Of a DNA stretch of 36,763 nucleotides, positions 16,299 through 24,163 are shown one piece after another. The stretch comes from Defluviicoccus sp. GTDB taxonomy: Bacteria; Pseudomonadota; Alphaproteobacteria; MPNO01. The notes beneath the pieces are model-generated. The model saw only the letters and a list, made by a program, of their open reading frames with translations, made no database searches and was not told the origin of the DNA. The position numbers were made by a program, and so were the translations under genes. Every line of letters begins with the position of its first letter. Position 1 is the stretch's first letter. The DNA is taken from positions 1 to 36,763 of the forward strand of contig JAJEHI010000012.1 in NCBI GenBank assembly GCA_022823775.1, read 5' to 3'.

Positions 16299-17210
16299 TC
16301 AGCGGACGCCAGCGTGCCAGACCGACACCAGACCGTCAAGCGTAAGCCGTTCAGAGAAAATGGTTCTTTCGCCCAGCGACGCCGCCCGGTCGAGCAGTTT
16401 GGCGAACCTGCCGCTCTCCCCCACCTCGCGAATCGGGAGCCCCGGGGCGATGCCCTTCTCGGCTTCGAGCCAGGCGGCCGCGTCCGTTTCCCCGCCGATC
16501 GCGTCGACCAGACCGGCGTCCAGCGCCTGCCGCCCGGTGAGCACGCGCCCGTCCGCGATTCTCTCCAGCCCGGCGCCGTCCAGACCGCGCCGCTCCGCGA
16601 CCAGATCGAGAAACATCCGGTGGCTGTCGGCGATCAGCTCCCGCAAGACCTCGCGCCCGTCGTCGGAGAGCTTCTCGTATCCCGACGGCATCGCCTTGAG
16701 CGGTCCGCTGCGGATCGTCTCCGCGCCGATCCCGAGCTTTTCGAGAAGCCCCGAAATATCCGCCGTGTGCATCACCACGCCGATGGACCCGGTGACGGTG
16801 CCGCGGCGGGCGACGACGCGGTCGGCCCCGATCGCGGCCATGTACCCGGCCGACGTGGCGAGGCTGCCGAGGACGGCGATCACCGGCTTCTCGCGGGCGA
16901 CGGCGCGGAGCGAGCGGTAGAGCGCCTCGCCGCCGACCACGGTGCCGCCCGGGCTGTCGATGCGGACGATCAGCGCCCGCGCGTTCCCGTCCCTGGCGAC
17001 GGACGCGAGGATACGGTGCCGGCGCGGATCGTCGGCGATCAGCCCCTGGACGGTGTGGCGCGCGATGTAGTCGCCGCCGCCGAAGCCGGAAAACCGTCCG
17101 AAACCGGCGAGCGCGGCGAGCAGCAAAGCGAGGATTCCCACTCCCCGCCAGAAAGAGAGCCGCCGCTTCAGGCGCCGGCGGTCGATCAGATAGTCCGCGT
17201 CGAGAGCCAT
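16299..17210 (-). CDS. sppA: Signal peptide peptidase SppA (S49 serine protease)
   Basis: Membrane-anchored protease that digests released signal peptides in the periplasmic leaflet. The 303-residue protein has a basic N-terminus, one membrane segment (about residues 22-41) and a short-form S49 domain. The nucleophile is Ser120 in GSLATSAGYMAA and the general base is Lys172 in RSGPLKAMPSGYEKL; the 52-residue spacing equals that of other half-size SppA enzymes. The substrate-binding motif RIDSPGGTVVGGEALY lies near 83-98, and TGSIGVVM near 140-147. It is a single-domain form like the Bacillus enzyme, not the duplicated E. coli form. It lies between rpsA and ihfB on the same strand, 40 and 85 bases away. 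Confidence 0.92.
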   Translation of the reverse strand: MALDADYLIDRRRLKRRLSFWRGVGILALLLAALAGFGRFSGFGGGDYIARHTVQGLIADDPRRHRILASVARDGNARALIVRIDSPGGTVVGGEALYRSLRAVAREKPVIAVLGSLATSAGYMAAIGADRVVARRGTVTGSIGVVMHTADISGLLEKLGIGAETIRSGPLKAMPSGYEKLSDDGREVLRELIADSHRMFLDLVAERRGLDGAGLERIADGRVLTGRQALDAGLVDAIGGETDAAAWLEAEKGIAPGLPIREVGESGRFAKLLDRAASLGERTIFSERLTLDGLVSVWHAGVR

Positions 17211-17250
17211 GCGGACGGCGGCGGACCGGGTCTAAGCGGGACCGACGGCG

Positions 17251-19116
17251 TCAGCCGTCCTTGTCCTCGCCGCCGGCATCCCCGCCCTCGTCGGCCGGGG
17301 CGTCCGTCTCCGGCGTCTCCGCCGGGTCGCTGTCGGCCGGGGCCTCCGTCTCCGGCGTCTCGGCCGGACCGGTGTCGGCCGTGGCCTCGCGCTGAGCGCG
17401 TTCGCGGATTGCCGCGCCGAGAATGTCGCCCAGGCTGGCCCCGGAATCGGTCGAGCCGTACTCGGCCATCGCCTGCTTCTCCTCGGCCACCTCCTGCGCC
17501 TTGATGGACAGCGAGACCTTGCGGTCGCGGCGGTCGATACTGGTGACCCGCGCATCGATCCGGTCGCCCGCCGCGAAGCGGTCGGGGCGCTGGTCGGCGC
17601 GGTCGCGCGACAGTTCCGCCCGGCGGATGAACCCCGGCAGGCCGCTCGCCACGGTGACCTCCAGCCCGGTGTCCAGCACCTTGGCGACTGTGCAGGTCAG
17701 GACGTCGCCGCGCTTGACGTTCTCGATCGCGATCTGGAACTGGTCTTCCTCGAGCTGCTTGATGCCGAGCGAGATGCGCTCCCTGTCGGGATCGACGTCG
17801 AGCACCCTGGCCTTCACCAGGTCGCCCTTCTTGTAGTCCCGCAACGCTTCCTCGCCCGGGCGCGCCCAGTCGATATCCGAGAGATGGACCATCCCGTCGA
17901 TCTCGCTGTCGAGGCCGACGAACAGGCCGAACTCGGTGATGTTCTTGACCTCTCCGTCGATGACCGAGCCCACCGGGTGGCTTTCGAGGAACTGGTCCCA
18001 CGGGTTCTCGCGGCATTGCTTGATCCCGAGCGAGACCCGGCGCTTGTTGGAATCGACCTCCAGCACCATCACCTCGACCTCCTGGCTGGTCGAGACGATC
18101 TTGCCGGGGTGAACGTTCTTCTTGGTCCAGCTCATCTCGGAGACGTGGACCAGCCCTTCGACGCCGGGCTCCAGTTCCACGAAGGCGCCGTAGTCGGTGA
18201 TGTTGCTGACCCGGCCGGTGAACTTCACGCCCACCGGGTATTTGTGCTCCACCCCGTCCCACGGGTCGGCCTCGAGCTGCTTCATGCCGAGCGAGATGCG
18301 CTGGGTTTCCGGGTTGTAGCGGATGACCTGGACCTTGACGGTCTGCCCGATGCTGAGCGCGTCGCTCGGATGGTTTATCCGGCGCCACGCGATGTCGGTG
18401 ACGTGCAGCAGCCCGTCGACCCCGCCGAGATCGACGAAGGCGCCGTAATCGGTGATGTTCTTGACGATCCCTTCGAGGATCTGGCGCTCCTTAAGGTTGG
18501 CCAGAAGCTCGTTGCGGGCCTCGGCGCGGGATTCCTCGAGCACCGCGCGCCGCGAAACCACGATGTTGCCGCGCCTGCGGTCCATCTTGAGGATCTGGAA
18601 CGGCTGCGGCGTGCCCATCAGCGGCGAGACATCGCGGACCGGGCGCACGTCGACCTGGCTTCCGGGCAGAAACGCCACCGCGCCGGAAAGATCGACGGTA
18701 AATCCGCCCTTCACCCGGCCGAAGATCGTGCCGCTGACCCGTTCCCCGGCACCGAACGCCTTCTCGAGCAGGGTCCACGCCTCTTCCCGGCGCGCCCGCT
18801 CGCGTGACAGGACCGCCTCGCCGTTGCGGTCCTCCATGCGCTCCAGATAGACATCGACCGAGTCGCCCACCTTCAACTCGGGCTCGCGGCCGGGAGCCGC
18901 GAACTCCTTGAGCGCGACCCGCCCCTCCGATTTGAGCCCGACATCGACGAGCGCCGAATCGTTCTCGATACTGATCACGGTACCCTGGACCACCGAGCCT
19001 TCGGTGGGCTCGCGTACCGCAAAGCTCTCCTCGAGCATGCTCGCGAAATTTTCTCCCGCGATCGCTTCGGGGGGCACGTCCGCCGCCTGCTGTTCGGCGG
19101 CTGCTTCGTTCGACAT
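17251..19116 (-). CDS. rpsA: 30S ribosomal protein S1
   Basis: Binds mRNA on the small ribosomal subunit and helps melt leader structures. The 621-residue product from ATG at 19116 shows six S1 repeats. Clear repeat starts include GSVVQGTVISIENDSALVDV (residue about 40), GIVKNITDYGAFVDLGGVDG (about 215), GRVSNITDYGAFVELEPGVE (about 302) and GEVKNITEFGLFVGLDSEID (about 388). Family members in this class are usually about 560-570 residues. The excess is an acidic, Pro/Thr/Glu-rich C-terminal tail of about 45 residues containing a 14-residue tandem repeat. AGGAA lies upstream of the ATG. It sits in the conserved aroA-cmk-rpsA-ihfB order. Confidence 0.96.
   Translation of the reverse strand: MSNEAAAEQQAADVPPEAIAGENFASMLEESFAVREPTEGSVVQGTVISIENDSALVDVGLKSEGRVALKEFAAPGREPELKVGDSVDVYLERMEDRNGEAVLSRERARREEAWTLLEKAFGAGERVSGTIFGRVKGGFTVDLSGAVAFLPGSQVDVRPVRDVSPLMGTPQPFQILKMDRRRGNIVVSRRAVLEESRAEARNELLANLKERQILEGIVKNITDYGAFVDLGGVDGLLHVTDIAWRRINHPSDALSIGQTVKVQVIRYNPETQRISLGMKQLEADPWDGVEHKYPVGVKFTGRVSNITDYGAFVELEPGVEGLVHVSEMSWTKKNVHPGKIVSTSQEVEVMVLEVDSNKRRVSLGIKQCRENPWDQFLESHPVGSVIDGEVKNITEFGLFVGLDSEIDGMVHLSDIDWARPGEEALRDYKKGDLVKARVLDVDPDRERISLGIKQLEEDQFQIAIENVKRGDVLTCTVAKVLDTGLEVTVASGLPGFIRRAELSRDRADQRPDRFAAGDRIDARVTSIDRRDRKVSLSIKAQEVAEEKQAMAEYGSTDSGASLGDILGAAIRERAQREATADTGPAETPETEAPADSDPAETPETDAPADEGGDAGGEDKDG
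17291..17374 (-). repeat. 42-base tandem repeat in the rpsA 3' end
   Basis: Two in-frame copies of a 42-base unit (17291-17332 and 17333-17374) encode the 14-residue units TGPAETPETEAPAD and SDPAETPETDAPAD. They form an acidic, disordered tail beyond the last S1 domain. A third partial unit starts at 17375. Repeat number in such tails is prone to slip between strains. Confidence 0.85.
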
Positions 19117-19214
19117 GGGCGTTCCTGCCTCGCTCGGCCTCTGTTCAAACCTGTCTCGCCCCGACACCGGCGCCGTCCGGAGGACCGTGCGCGCGGCACC
19201 TCTTCCGGGCGACA

Positions 19215-19880
19215 CTACTTTTGGGACGTCGTCCGCGCGTCGAAGTGCGCCAGCGCCTCCCGGAACGCCTCGTCCGCATTCATGGCCGATGTGTCGATCA
19301 CGAAGGCGTCCTCGGCGGGCGCCAGCGGCGCCACCGCGCGATCCCGATCCCGGGCGTCGCGCGCTTCCATATCACGCAGAACTGCCGCGTATATAGCGTT
19401 TGCGCCCCGTTGCCGCAACTCGCGAACGCGCCGCCGGGCGCGCACTTCCGGGCTCGCGTCGAGGAAGAGCTTCACCTGCGCGTCCGGGCAGACGACGGTG
19501 CCGATATCCCGCCCGTCGAGCACCGCGCCGGCGGCGCCGCCCGGCGGGGCGGCGGCGAACCCGCGCTGGAAGTCGAGCAGCGCCGCGCGCACCCCCGGAT
19601 CGGCGGCCACCACGCTCGCCGCCGACGTGACCGTTTCTTCCCGGAGCCCCTCGCCCGCGAGATCGCCCGCCTCGAGAGTCCGCGCCGCCCGCAGCGCGGC
19701 TTCGCCGTCGGCCGGATCGCCGCCCCGGTCCATCGCCCGCCTGGCCACCGCGCGGTAAAGAAGGCCGGTATCGAGATGCGCGAAACCGAGATGCTCCGCC
19801 AGACGCCGGGCGATCGTGCCCTTGCCGCTCGCCGCCGGCCCGTCGACCGCGACGACGACGGGCGCGTCAGCCATCGGCAT
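19215..19880 (-). CDS. cmk: Cytidylate kinase
   Basis: Phosphorylates CMP and dCMP with ATP. The 221-residue product has the P-loop [16 protein letters not shown] (about residues 12-27), the CMP-binding segment [14 protein letters not shown] near 36-49, and the family motif [15 protein letters not shown] near 119-133. Length is normal. ATG at 19880 overlaps the aroA stop by 14 bases; a second ATG at 19874 (MADAPVVV) is equally possible and neither has a strong ribosome site. aroA-cmk-rpsA is one of the most conserved gene orders in proteobacteria, and cmk is separated from rpsA by 98 bases. Confidence 0.95.
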   Translation of the reverse strand: MPMADAPVVVAVDGPAASGKGTIARRLAEHLGFAHLDTGLLYRAVARRAMDRGGDPADGEAALRAARTLEAGDLAGEGLREETVTSAASVVAADPGVRAALLDFQRGFAAAPPGGAAGAVLDGRDIGTVVCPDAQVKLFLDASPEVRARRRVRELRQRGANAIYAAVLRDMEARDARDRDRAVAPLAPAEDAFVIDTSAMNADEAFREALAHFDARTTSQK

Positions 19881-21213
19881 CGTCCAGCGGCGCGATCGCC
19901 GCGCCCAGCCCGTTCATCGCCGCCGCGAAGCCGGGGAAGCTCGTGTCGATGGTCTCGGTGCCGGCGACCGCGATCGGACGTTCGCAGGCGAGGCCCAGCA
20001 CCAGGAACGCCATCGCGATCCGATGGTCGTGCGCGGCATCGATCGTCGCGCCGCCCGGCGGACGCCCGGCGCATCCCTCGACGATCAGCGTGTCGCCCTC
20101 GATCGCGGCACCGACGCCCGCCGCGCCAAGCCCGTCCGCGATCGCCGCGAGCCGGTCGCTCTCCTTGACGCGCAACTCGCCCAGCCCGTGCATCCGCGTC
20201 GTGCCTTCGGCGAAGGCGGCGGCGACGGCGAGGATCGGGTATTCGTCGATCATGCGGGGCGCCCTGCCGGCGGGCACGTCGATCGCCCTGAGCCGGGCCT
20301 TCCCGGCATGCGAGAAGGTGAGACCGCCGACCGGCTCGGCCTCCGCCGTTCCGGCGCGCTCCACGGCGACCGCCGCGCCCATCTCGTCGAGGCAGTCGAA
20401 CAGCCCGGTGCGCGTCGGGTTGAGGCCGACTTCGGGGATATGGACCCGCGAGCCTGGCACCAGCAGGGCCGCGACTCCGGGAAAGGCGGCCGACGACGGG
20501 TCGCCCGGCACGGAGACGGCGCGGCCGGAAATCTCCGGCTGACCGCGCAAGGTGATCGCGCGGCCGCCGTCTTTCTCGGCCACCGCGATTTCGACCCCGT
20601 ACCGGCGCAGCATCAGCTCGCTGTGATCGCGCGTCCGGCGCGGTTCGATCACCGTCGTCTCGCCCGGCGTGTTGAGCGCGGCGAGAAGGATCGCCGACTT
20701 GACCTGTGCCGACGCCACCGGCAGCGCGTACTCGATCGGCACCGGGTCCCTGGCCCCGGTCACCGTCAACGGCAGCAGGTCGTCTTCCCGCGCCGCGACG
20801 ACCGCGCCCATCGCGCGCAGCGGTTCGGCCACCCGGCCCATCGGCCGGGTTCGAAGCGAGGCGTCGCCGGTCATCGTCGCGGTGAGCGGGTGGGTGCCGA
20901 GCACGCCCAGCAGCAGCCGGGCCGCGGTGCCCGAGTTGCCCAGGTCGAGGACCGTATCGGGCTCGGCCAGCCCGCCGATGCCGGTGCCGTGCACCGACCA
21001 CTCGCCGGCGCCGGTGCGCTCGATCGACGCGCCGAGCGCGCGCAGCGCGGCCGCGGTGGCGAGGACGTCCTCGCCCTCGAGCAGCCCGTCGATGCGCGAC
21101 TCGCCGACGGCAAGCGCGCTCACGATCAGCGCACGGTGGGAGATCGACTTGTCGCCTGGGACCCGCACCGTACCGGAAAGGCATCCCGCGGATCCCGAGT
21201 CCAGCATCGCCAT
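19867..21213 (-). CDS. aroA: 3-phosphoshikimate 1-carboxyvinyltransferase (EPSP synthase)
   Basis: Sixth step of the shikimate pathway, joining PEP and shikimate-3-phosphate. The 448-residue product carries [17 protein letters not shown] near residues 18-34, the PEP-site loop [14 protein letters not shown] near 89-102, [17 protein letters not shown] near 115-131, and the second-domain motif [17 protein letters not shown] near 240-256. The wording [13 protein letters not shown] and NPTRTGL places it in the class II-like branch common in alphaproteobacteria. At the loop position where the CP4 enzyme has Ala, this protein keeps Gly. ATG at 21213 is the only sensible start. It is the first gene of the long minus-strand run. 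Confidence 0.96.
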   Translation of the reverse strand: MAMLDSGSAGCLSGTVRVPGDKSISHRALIVSALAVGESRIDGLLEGEDVLATAAALRALGASIERTGAGEWSVHGTGIGGLAEPDTVLDLGNSGTAARLLLGVLGTHPLTATMTGDASLRTRPMGRVAEPLRAMGAVVAAREDDLLPLTVTGARDPVPIEYALPVASAQVKSAILLAALNTPGETTVIEPRRTRDHSELMLRRYGVEIAVAEKDGGRAITLRGQPEISGRAVSVPGDPSSAAFPGVAALLVPGSRVHIPEVGLNPTRTGLFDCLDEMGAAVAVERAGTAEAEPVGGLTFSHAGKARLRAIDVPAGRAPRMIDEYPILAVAAAFAEGTTRMHGLGELRVKESDRLAAIADGLGAAGVGAAIEGDTLIVEGCAGRPPGGATIDAAHDHRIAMAFLVLGLACERPIAVAGTETIDTSFPGFAAAMNGLGAAIAPLDDADG

Positions 21214-21302
21214 GGTGACATCGGGGTTGGGGTCGGCGGGACCGATTTAGCACAGCGCCCGGCCGCGCGCGATTCCGTCGCATCCGGGGGCGCAACTTCG
21301 CT

Positions 21303-21331
21303 TTGACAGAACGCCCCGTTCGTGGCAATGG
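21303..21331 (+). promoter_or_regulatory. Candidate promoter for the FYDLN zinc-ribbon gene
   Basis: TTGACA (21303-21308) is a perfect -35 hexamer, followed after 17 bases by CAATGG (21326-21331), a weak -10. It lies between the divergent aroA and the FYDLN gene, about 30 bases before the GTG start. The -35 is convincing; the -10 is poor, so treat the exact element as tentative. Confidence 0.4.
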
Positions 21332-21362
21332 CTCCCGCGTTTCGAAACCTGTGGAGGACGAG

Positions 21363-21731
21363 GTGGCGAAGCCCGAGTGGGGATTGAAGCGGACGTGCCG
21401 CGAGTGCGGAAAGCGCTTTTACGATTTTCACCGCGATCCGATCGTCTGCCCGGCCTGCCAGGCGGTCTTCGACCCTCTGGCGACGCTCAGGCCGCGGCGA
21501 AGCCGTTCGGCGCCGGCCGCCGCGGCCGCGCCCCCCAAGCCCGTCGCCGCGGAAGAGCCGGACGAGACCGGAGAGGACGAGGATGCCGAGACGGACGTTA
21601 TCGAGGTCGAGGACGGCGAGGTCGAGGACGACTCGGTTATCGACAGCGACGACGATGACGGTATGATCGACGCCGAATCCGATCTCGGAGAGGACGAGAT
21701 TTCGGGCGGCATGGCGGACGAGGAGGAGTGA
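21363..21731 (+). CDS. TIGR02300 / FYDLN-acid family zinc-ribbon protein
   Basis: A 122-residue protein of the alphaproteobacterial TIGR02300 family (FYDLN acid). The N-terminal 35 residues form a four-cysteine zinc ribbon with Cys at 12, 15, 29 and 32, around the signature RFYDFHRDPIVCPAC (family consensus FYDLN). The remainder is Ala/Pro-rich and then extremely acidic, with runs of Asp and Glu to the end. The start is GTG at 21363 behind GGAGG at 21353-21357; the open frame upstream to 21303 lacks a ribosome site. Family function is unknown. tRNA-Ala follows 28 bases later on the same strand and may be cotranscribed. Confidence 0.85.
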   Translation: MAKPEWGLKRTCRECGKRFYDFHRDPIVCPACQAVFDPLATLRPRRSRSAPAAAAAPPKPVAAEEPDETGEDEDAETDVIEVEDGEVEDDSVIDSDDDDGMIDAESDLGEDEISGGMADEEE

Positions 21732-21759
21732 GACCGCTCATCGGGCGAAGAGAGGTACA

Positions 21760-21835
<76 letters not shown>

Positions 21836-21841
21836 GACCCC

Positions 21842-21869
21842 GGGACCCGGCCGGAAACGGCCGGGTCCC
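21842..21869 (+). terminator. Strong hairpin after tRNA-Ala
   Basis: GGGACCCGGCCG (21842-21853) and CGGCCGGGTCCC (21858-21869) form a perfect 12-base stem closed by a GAAA tetraloop, starting seven bases after the tRNA. No T-run follows, so it is either a T-poor terminator or an RNA-processing/stability hairpin. Confidence 0.6.
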
Positions 21870-21926
21870 GGCCGTCTGCGGTGCGGGCTTTCCGGGTAGA
21901 CCCTGAATGCGCCGGCGAGATCCGGT

Positions 21927-22232
21927 TCAACCCGGCGGCGCCTCCAGCGTGGGGATCGCAGATACATCGACTGTGCGTTCTGCGACGGCAAGATCGTGGA
22001 TTCGCTGAAGATTGATCCAGAATCGCGCGCCGTTGCCGAAGAGCTTGCCCAGCCGAACCGCCATTTCCGCCGTGACCGGCTGCTTCTCGTTCAGAATATC
22101 GTAGAGAGTCTGCCGGGAAATTCCGAGAGCGGCGGCTACGGATGTCTTGCTGACGGCCAGTGCAGGCAGGATATCCTCACGGAGAATCTCGCCGGGATGC
22201 ACCGGGTCGATGGAAGGATGTCGTTCGATCAT
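21927..22232 (-). CDS. higA: HigA-type antitoxin (XRE helix-turn-helix)
   Basis: A 101-residue DNA-binding antitoxin. It starts MIERHPSIDPVHPGEIL, the HigA/VapI family opening, followed by a helix-turn-helix from about residue 27 to 55 (KTSVAAALGISRQTLYDIL), then VTAEMAVRLGKLFGNGARFW, which is also diagnostic. In this family the antitoxin follows the toxin, as here: the higB stop and higA start share TAATG (22230-22234). It neutralises HigB by complex formation and represses the operon; the inverted repeat at 22551-22571 is a candidate operator. The module lies just beyond tRNA-Ala, a frequent insertion point for accessory DNA. Confidence 0.9.
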   Translation of the reverse strand: MIERHPSIDPVHPGEILREDILPALAVSKTSVAAALGISRQTLYDILNEKQPVTAEMAVRLGKLFGNGARFWINLQRIHDLAVAERTVDVSAIPTLEAPPG

Positions 22233-22510
22233 TAGTGATAGTCCTCTATATCCACTTCCACCGCACCGTCCTCGTCCCACCCGAAGGTAACCCGGAGGTT
22301 CGCGGTCAGACGAACCGCATAGCGGCCCTTCCGGTCGCCCTTAAGAGGGTGGAAATACGATCCTGGATAGTTCGCTTCCGAAGGCGTATCCGCCGCTTCG
22401 AGAGCCGCCAATATCCGGCGCAGTCTCCCGATCCATTCCGCATTCAGTCCTCGCGCCCGCCCCCTCGTCCAATAGTCGCGAAGCGCCTTGTGTCGGATGC
22501 TGCCGATCAT
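22232..22510 (-). CDS. higB: HigB-type mRNA interferase toxin (RelE superfamily)
   Basis: A 92-residue ribosome-dependent mRNase toxin. It starts MIGSIRHKALRDYWTRG, the family's IRHKGL-type opening. It contains the core motif YFHPLKGDRKGRYAVRLTAN near residues 51-70, and ends with the characteristic FGWDEDGAVEVDIEDYH. The basic and histidine residues of the HigB active surface (H54, K57, R60, H92) appear intact, so it is probably functional. ATG at 22510 was chosen because the family sequence begins there; the open frame upstream to 22744 runs into the neighbouring gene. It is first in the higBA operon and one base overlaps higA. Confidence 0.9.
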   Translation of the reverse strand: MIGSIRHKALRDYWTRGRARGLNAEWIGRLRRILAALEAADTPSEANYPGSYFHPLKGDRKGRYAVRLTANLRVTFGWDEDGAVEVDIEDYH

Positions 22511-22550
22511 GCGTACGAGAGGGAACGAAACCGGATCGCCGTCAGGCGAT

Positions 22551-22571
22551 ACCTGACATATTGTCGCAGGT
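22551..22571. promoter_or_regulatory. Candidate HigA operator (inverted repeat over the -10)
   Basis: ACCTG (22551-22555) and CAGGT (22567-22571) form an inverted repeat with an 11-base spacer. The repeat covers the predicted -10 of the higBA promoter, where an autorepressor would be expected to bind. The half-sites are short, so this is inference from position as much as from sequence. Confidence 0.5.
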
Positions 22572-22586
22572 TCGAGGCGCTTGCAA
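22558..22586 (-). promoter_or_regulatory. higBA promoter
   Basis: On the minus strand TTGCAA (22581-22586) is followed, after exactly 17 bases, by CAATAT (22558-22563), a good sigma-70-type pair. The -10 ends about 47 bases before the higB ATG at 22510. It is one of the clearest promoters in the window and overlaps the inverted repeat proposed as the operator. Confidence 0.6.
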
Positions 22587-22607
22587 GAGCTCTGCCGTCC
22601 CCCCGCT

Positions 22608-23195
22608 TCAGCTGAGCGCGTAGGGAACCTGGTTCGGACCCGGGACCGGCTCGCCGTCGACGCCGTTCTCGTAGCCTTTCTGCCTGAACGTCCCGGTGCG
22701 CTGGCTGCGCACGATGAAGGCCACGGTCTTGCGGTCTCCGGCATACTCCGAATGGATCTCGTGCGGCGGCACGATGTCCACGTCGCCCGGGCCGCATTCG
22801 ATCGACATCGTCTCCGCCAGCCGCCTCGTGCCGTCCTCGTCGGTCGCCACGCCGAAGCGAACGATGCGCTCCTCGCCTTCGAGGAGGCCGTACACCGTCC
22901 AGCTCGGACCGTGATCGTGGATCATCGCGCGGCCGCCCGGATTCTTGATCAGGCCGTTGAGCGCGAAACCGTAATCCGGGTCCTCGTAGAAGAGGAGGTT
23001 GTCGACCTTCCTGCCGTCGTATCCGCCGACCGGCCAGTCTTGGGCGTGCGCCTTGAGTTCGGGGTCTCCGAGGAGAGCGGAGAGCAGTTCGCCGCAGCGC
23101 CGCCAGCGGGCTTCCCCTTCGAGCCCGGCGGCGCAGGCCGCGCGCATTTCCTCGACGAATTTCTCGACCGCCGGCAGCATTTTCGTCCGTTCCAT
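22608..23195 (-). CDS. Cupin-fold protein, cysteine-dioxygenase-like
   Basis: A 195-residue protein with a single cupin barrel. The metal motif is MIHDHGPSWTVYGLLEGEE near residues 91-109 (His-x-His and the second-strand Glu). The C-terminal barrel motif is DIVPPHEIHSEYAG near 140-153 with the third His. This matches the cysteine dioxygenase / COG5553 predicted metal-dependent group, which use Fe(II) to oxidise thiols or related substrates, but I cannot say which substrate. The N-terminal 85 residues are helical. ATG at 23195 fits the alignment. It is divergent from the hydrolase operon at 23372 and upstream of higBA on the same strand. Confidence 0.7.
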   Translation of the reverse strand: MERTKMLPAVEKFVEEMRAACAAGLEGEARWRRCGELLSALLGDPELKAHAQDWPVGGYDGRKVDNLLFYEDPDYGFALNGLIKNPGGRAMIHDHGPSWTVYGLLEGEERIVRFGVATDEDGTRRLAETMSIECGPGDVDIVPPHEIHSEYAGDRKTVAFIVRSQRTGTFRQKGYENGVDGEPVPGPNQVPYALS

Positions 23196-23256
23196 CGGGC
23201 CTCTCCAGGTTCCCGCGAACGATACCGCCCGCCGTTTTTCCGGTCAAAGCGGCGCG

Positions 23257-23285
23257 TTGCCAACCGGGCGGTCGGTGCGTAGTGT
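23257..23285 (+). promoter_or_regulatory. Candidate promoter for the hydrolase/LLM operon
   Basis: TTGCCA (23257-23262) and TAGTGT (23280-23285) are separated by 17 bases in the divergent gap between the cupin gene and the hydrolase operon. The -35 matches consensus at five positions, the -10 at only three. The element is plausible by position but weak. Confidence 0.3.
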
Positions 23286-23371
23286 CCGTTAGGTAGCTAA
23301 GCATCGGCGTTCCGCGCCGGTTCAGCCGCGCCAAGCACGTATCGGGACGAGGAAGCGGACGAGGGTCGATT

Positions 23372-24148
23372 GTGTCTGAAGGCAAGATGGAACGGATAAC
23401 GCTGCAGGGCATCGATCTGCCCTATGTCCGGCGCGGCAGCGGCCGGACGCTGCTCATGCTGCACGGCGGCGGCGGGCCGGTGGCGCCGATGCCCTTCGCG
23501 GCGAAGCTGATGGAGCGTTTCGACGTCGTGGCCCCGATCCACCCCGGTTTCGCGGGCACGCGGATACCGGATCGCTTCGACAACATCCACGATCTCAAGT
23601 TCCTCTATCTCGACTTCATCGACGCGCTGGAGATCGAGGACGCCGTGCTGATGGGCTTCTCGATGGGCGGCTGGACGGCGGCCGAGATCGCGGTGATGAC
23701 GACGGCCCGCTTCTCCAGCCTGGTGCTGGTCGATTCCGTCGGGATCAAGCCCGGCGACCGCGACACGAGGGACGTCGCCGACGTGTTCGCGACGCACCCG
23801 GCGGAATTGCTCAAGCTGACCTGGCACGACACGTCCAAGGCGCCCAACGTCGCCGAGATGGACGAGGACGCGCTCGCCGCGATGGCCGGCAACCGGATCG
23901 CGCTGGCCCTCTATACCTTCGATCCCTACATGCACAACCCGAAGCTGCCGGGGCTGCTGCACCGCATCGACATCCCGACCCTGCTGATCTGGGGCGAGAG
24001 CGACGGGCTGGTGACGCCCGAATACGGCGCCGCCTTCCGGGACATGATTCCGGGCGCGCGGATGGTTGTGATCCCCGAGGCGGGCCATGCGCCGCAGGCG
24101 GAGCAGCCCGAGGCCTTCCTCTCCGAATTTCTCGCCTTCGCGTCCTAA
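23372..24148 (+). CDS. Alpha/beta hydrolase (first of the LLM operon)
   Basis: A 258-residue serine hydrolase. The oxyanion region is LMLHGGGGP near residues 28-36, the nucleophile elbow is GFSMGGW with Ser97, the acid is in WGESDGLVTPE near 207-217, and the catalytic His is in EAGHAPQAEQPE near 237-248, so the triad is complete. No signal peptide is present, so it acts in the cytoplasm. The start is GTG at 23372 with GAGGG nearby; ATG at 23387 is a close alternative. It is followed after 15 bases by the flavin monooxygenase gene and then by a second hydrolase. An ester, lactone or carbon-carbon bond in a catabolic intermediate is the likely target; the substrate is unknown. Confidence 0.82.
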   Translation: MSEGKMERITLQGIDLPYVRRGSGRTLLMLHGGGGPVAPMPFAAKLMERFDVVAPIHPGFAGTRIPDRFDNIHDLKFLYLDFIDALEIEDAVLMGFSMGGWTAAEIAVMTTARFSSLVLVDSVGIKPGDRDTRDVADVFATHPAELLKLTWHDTSKAPNVAEMDEDALAAMAGNRIALALYTFDPYMHNPKLPGLLHRIDIPTLLIWGESDGLVTPEYGAAFRDMIPGARMVVIPEAGHAPQAEQPEAFLSEFLAFAS

Positions 24149-24163
24149 TCGAGGAGCCCGAAG

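Noticed and set aside
19867-21213. Naturally glyphosate-insensitive EPSP synthase
   Set aside because: The sequence is class II-like, but the PEP-loop position that is Ala in the CP4 enzyme is Gly here (NSGTA), so insensitivity is not supported.
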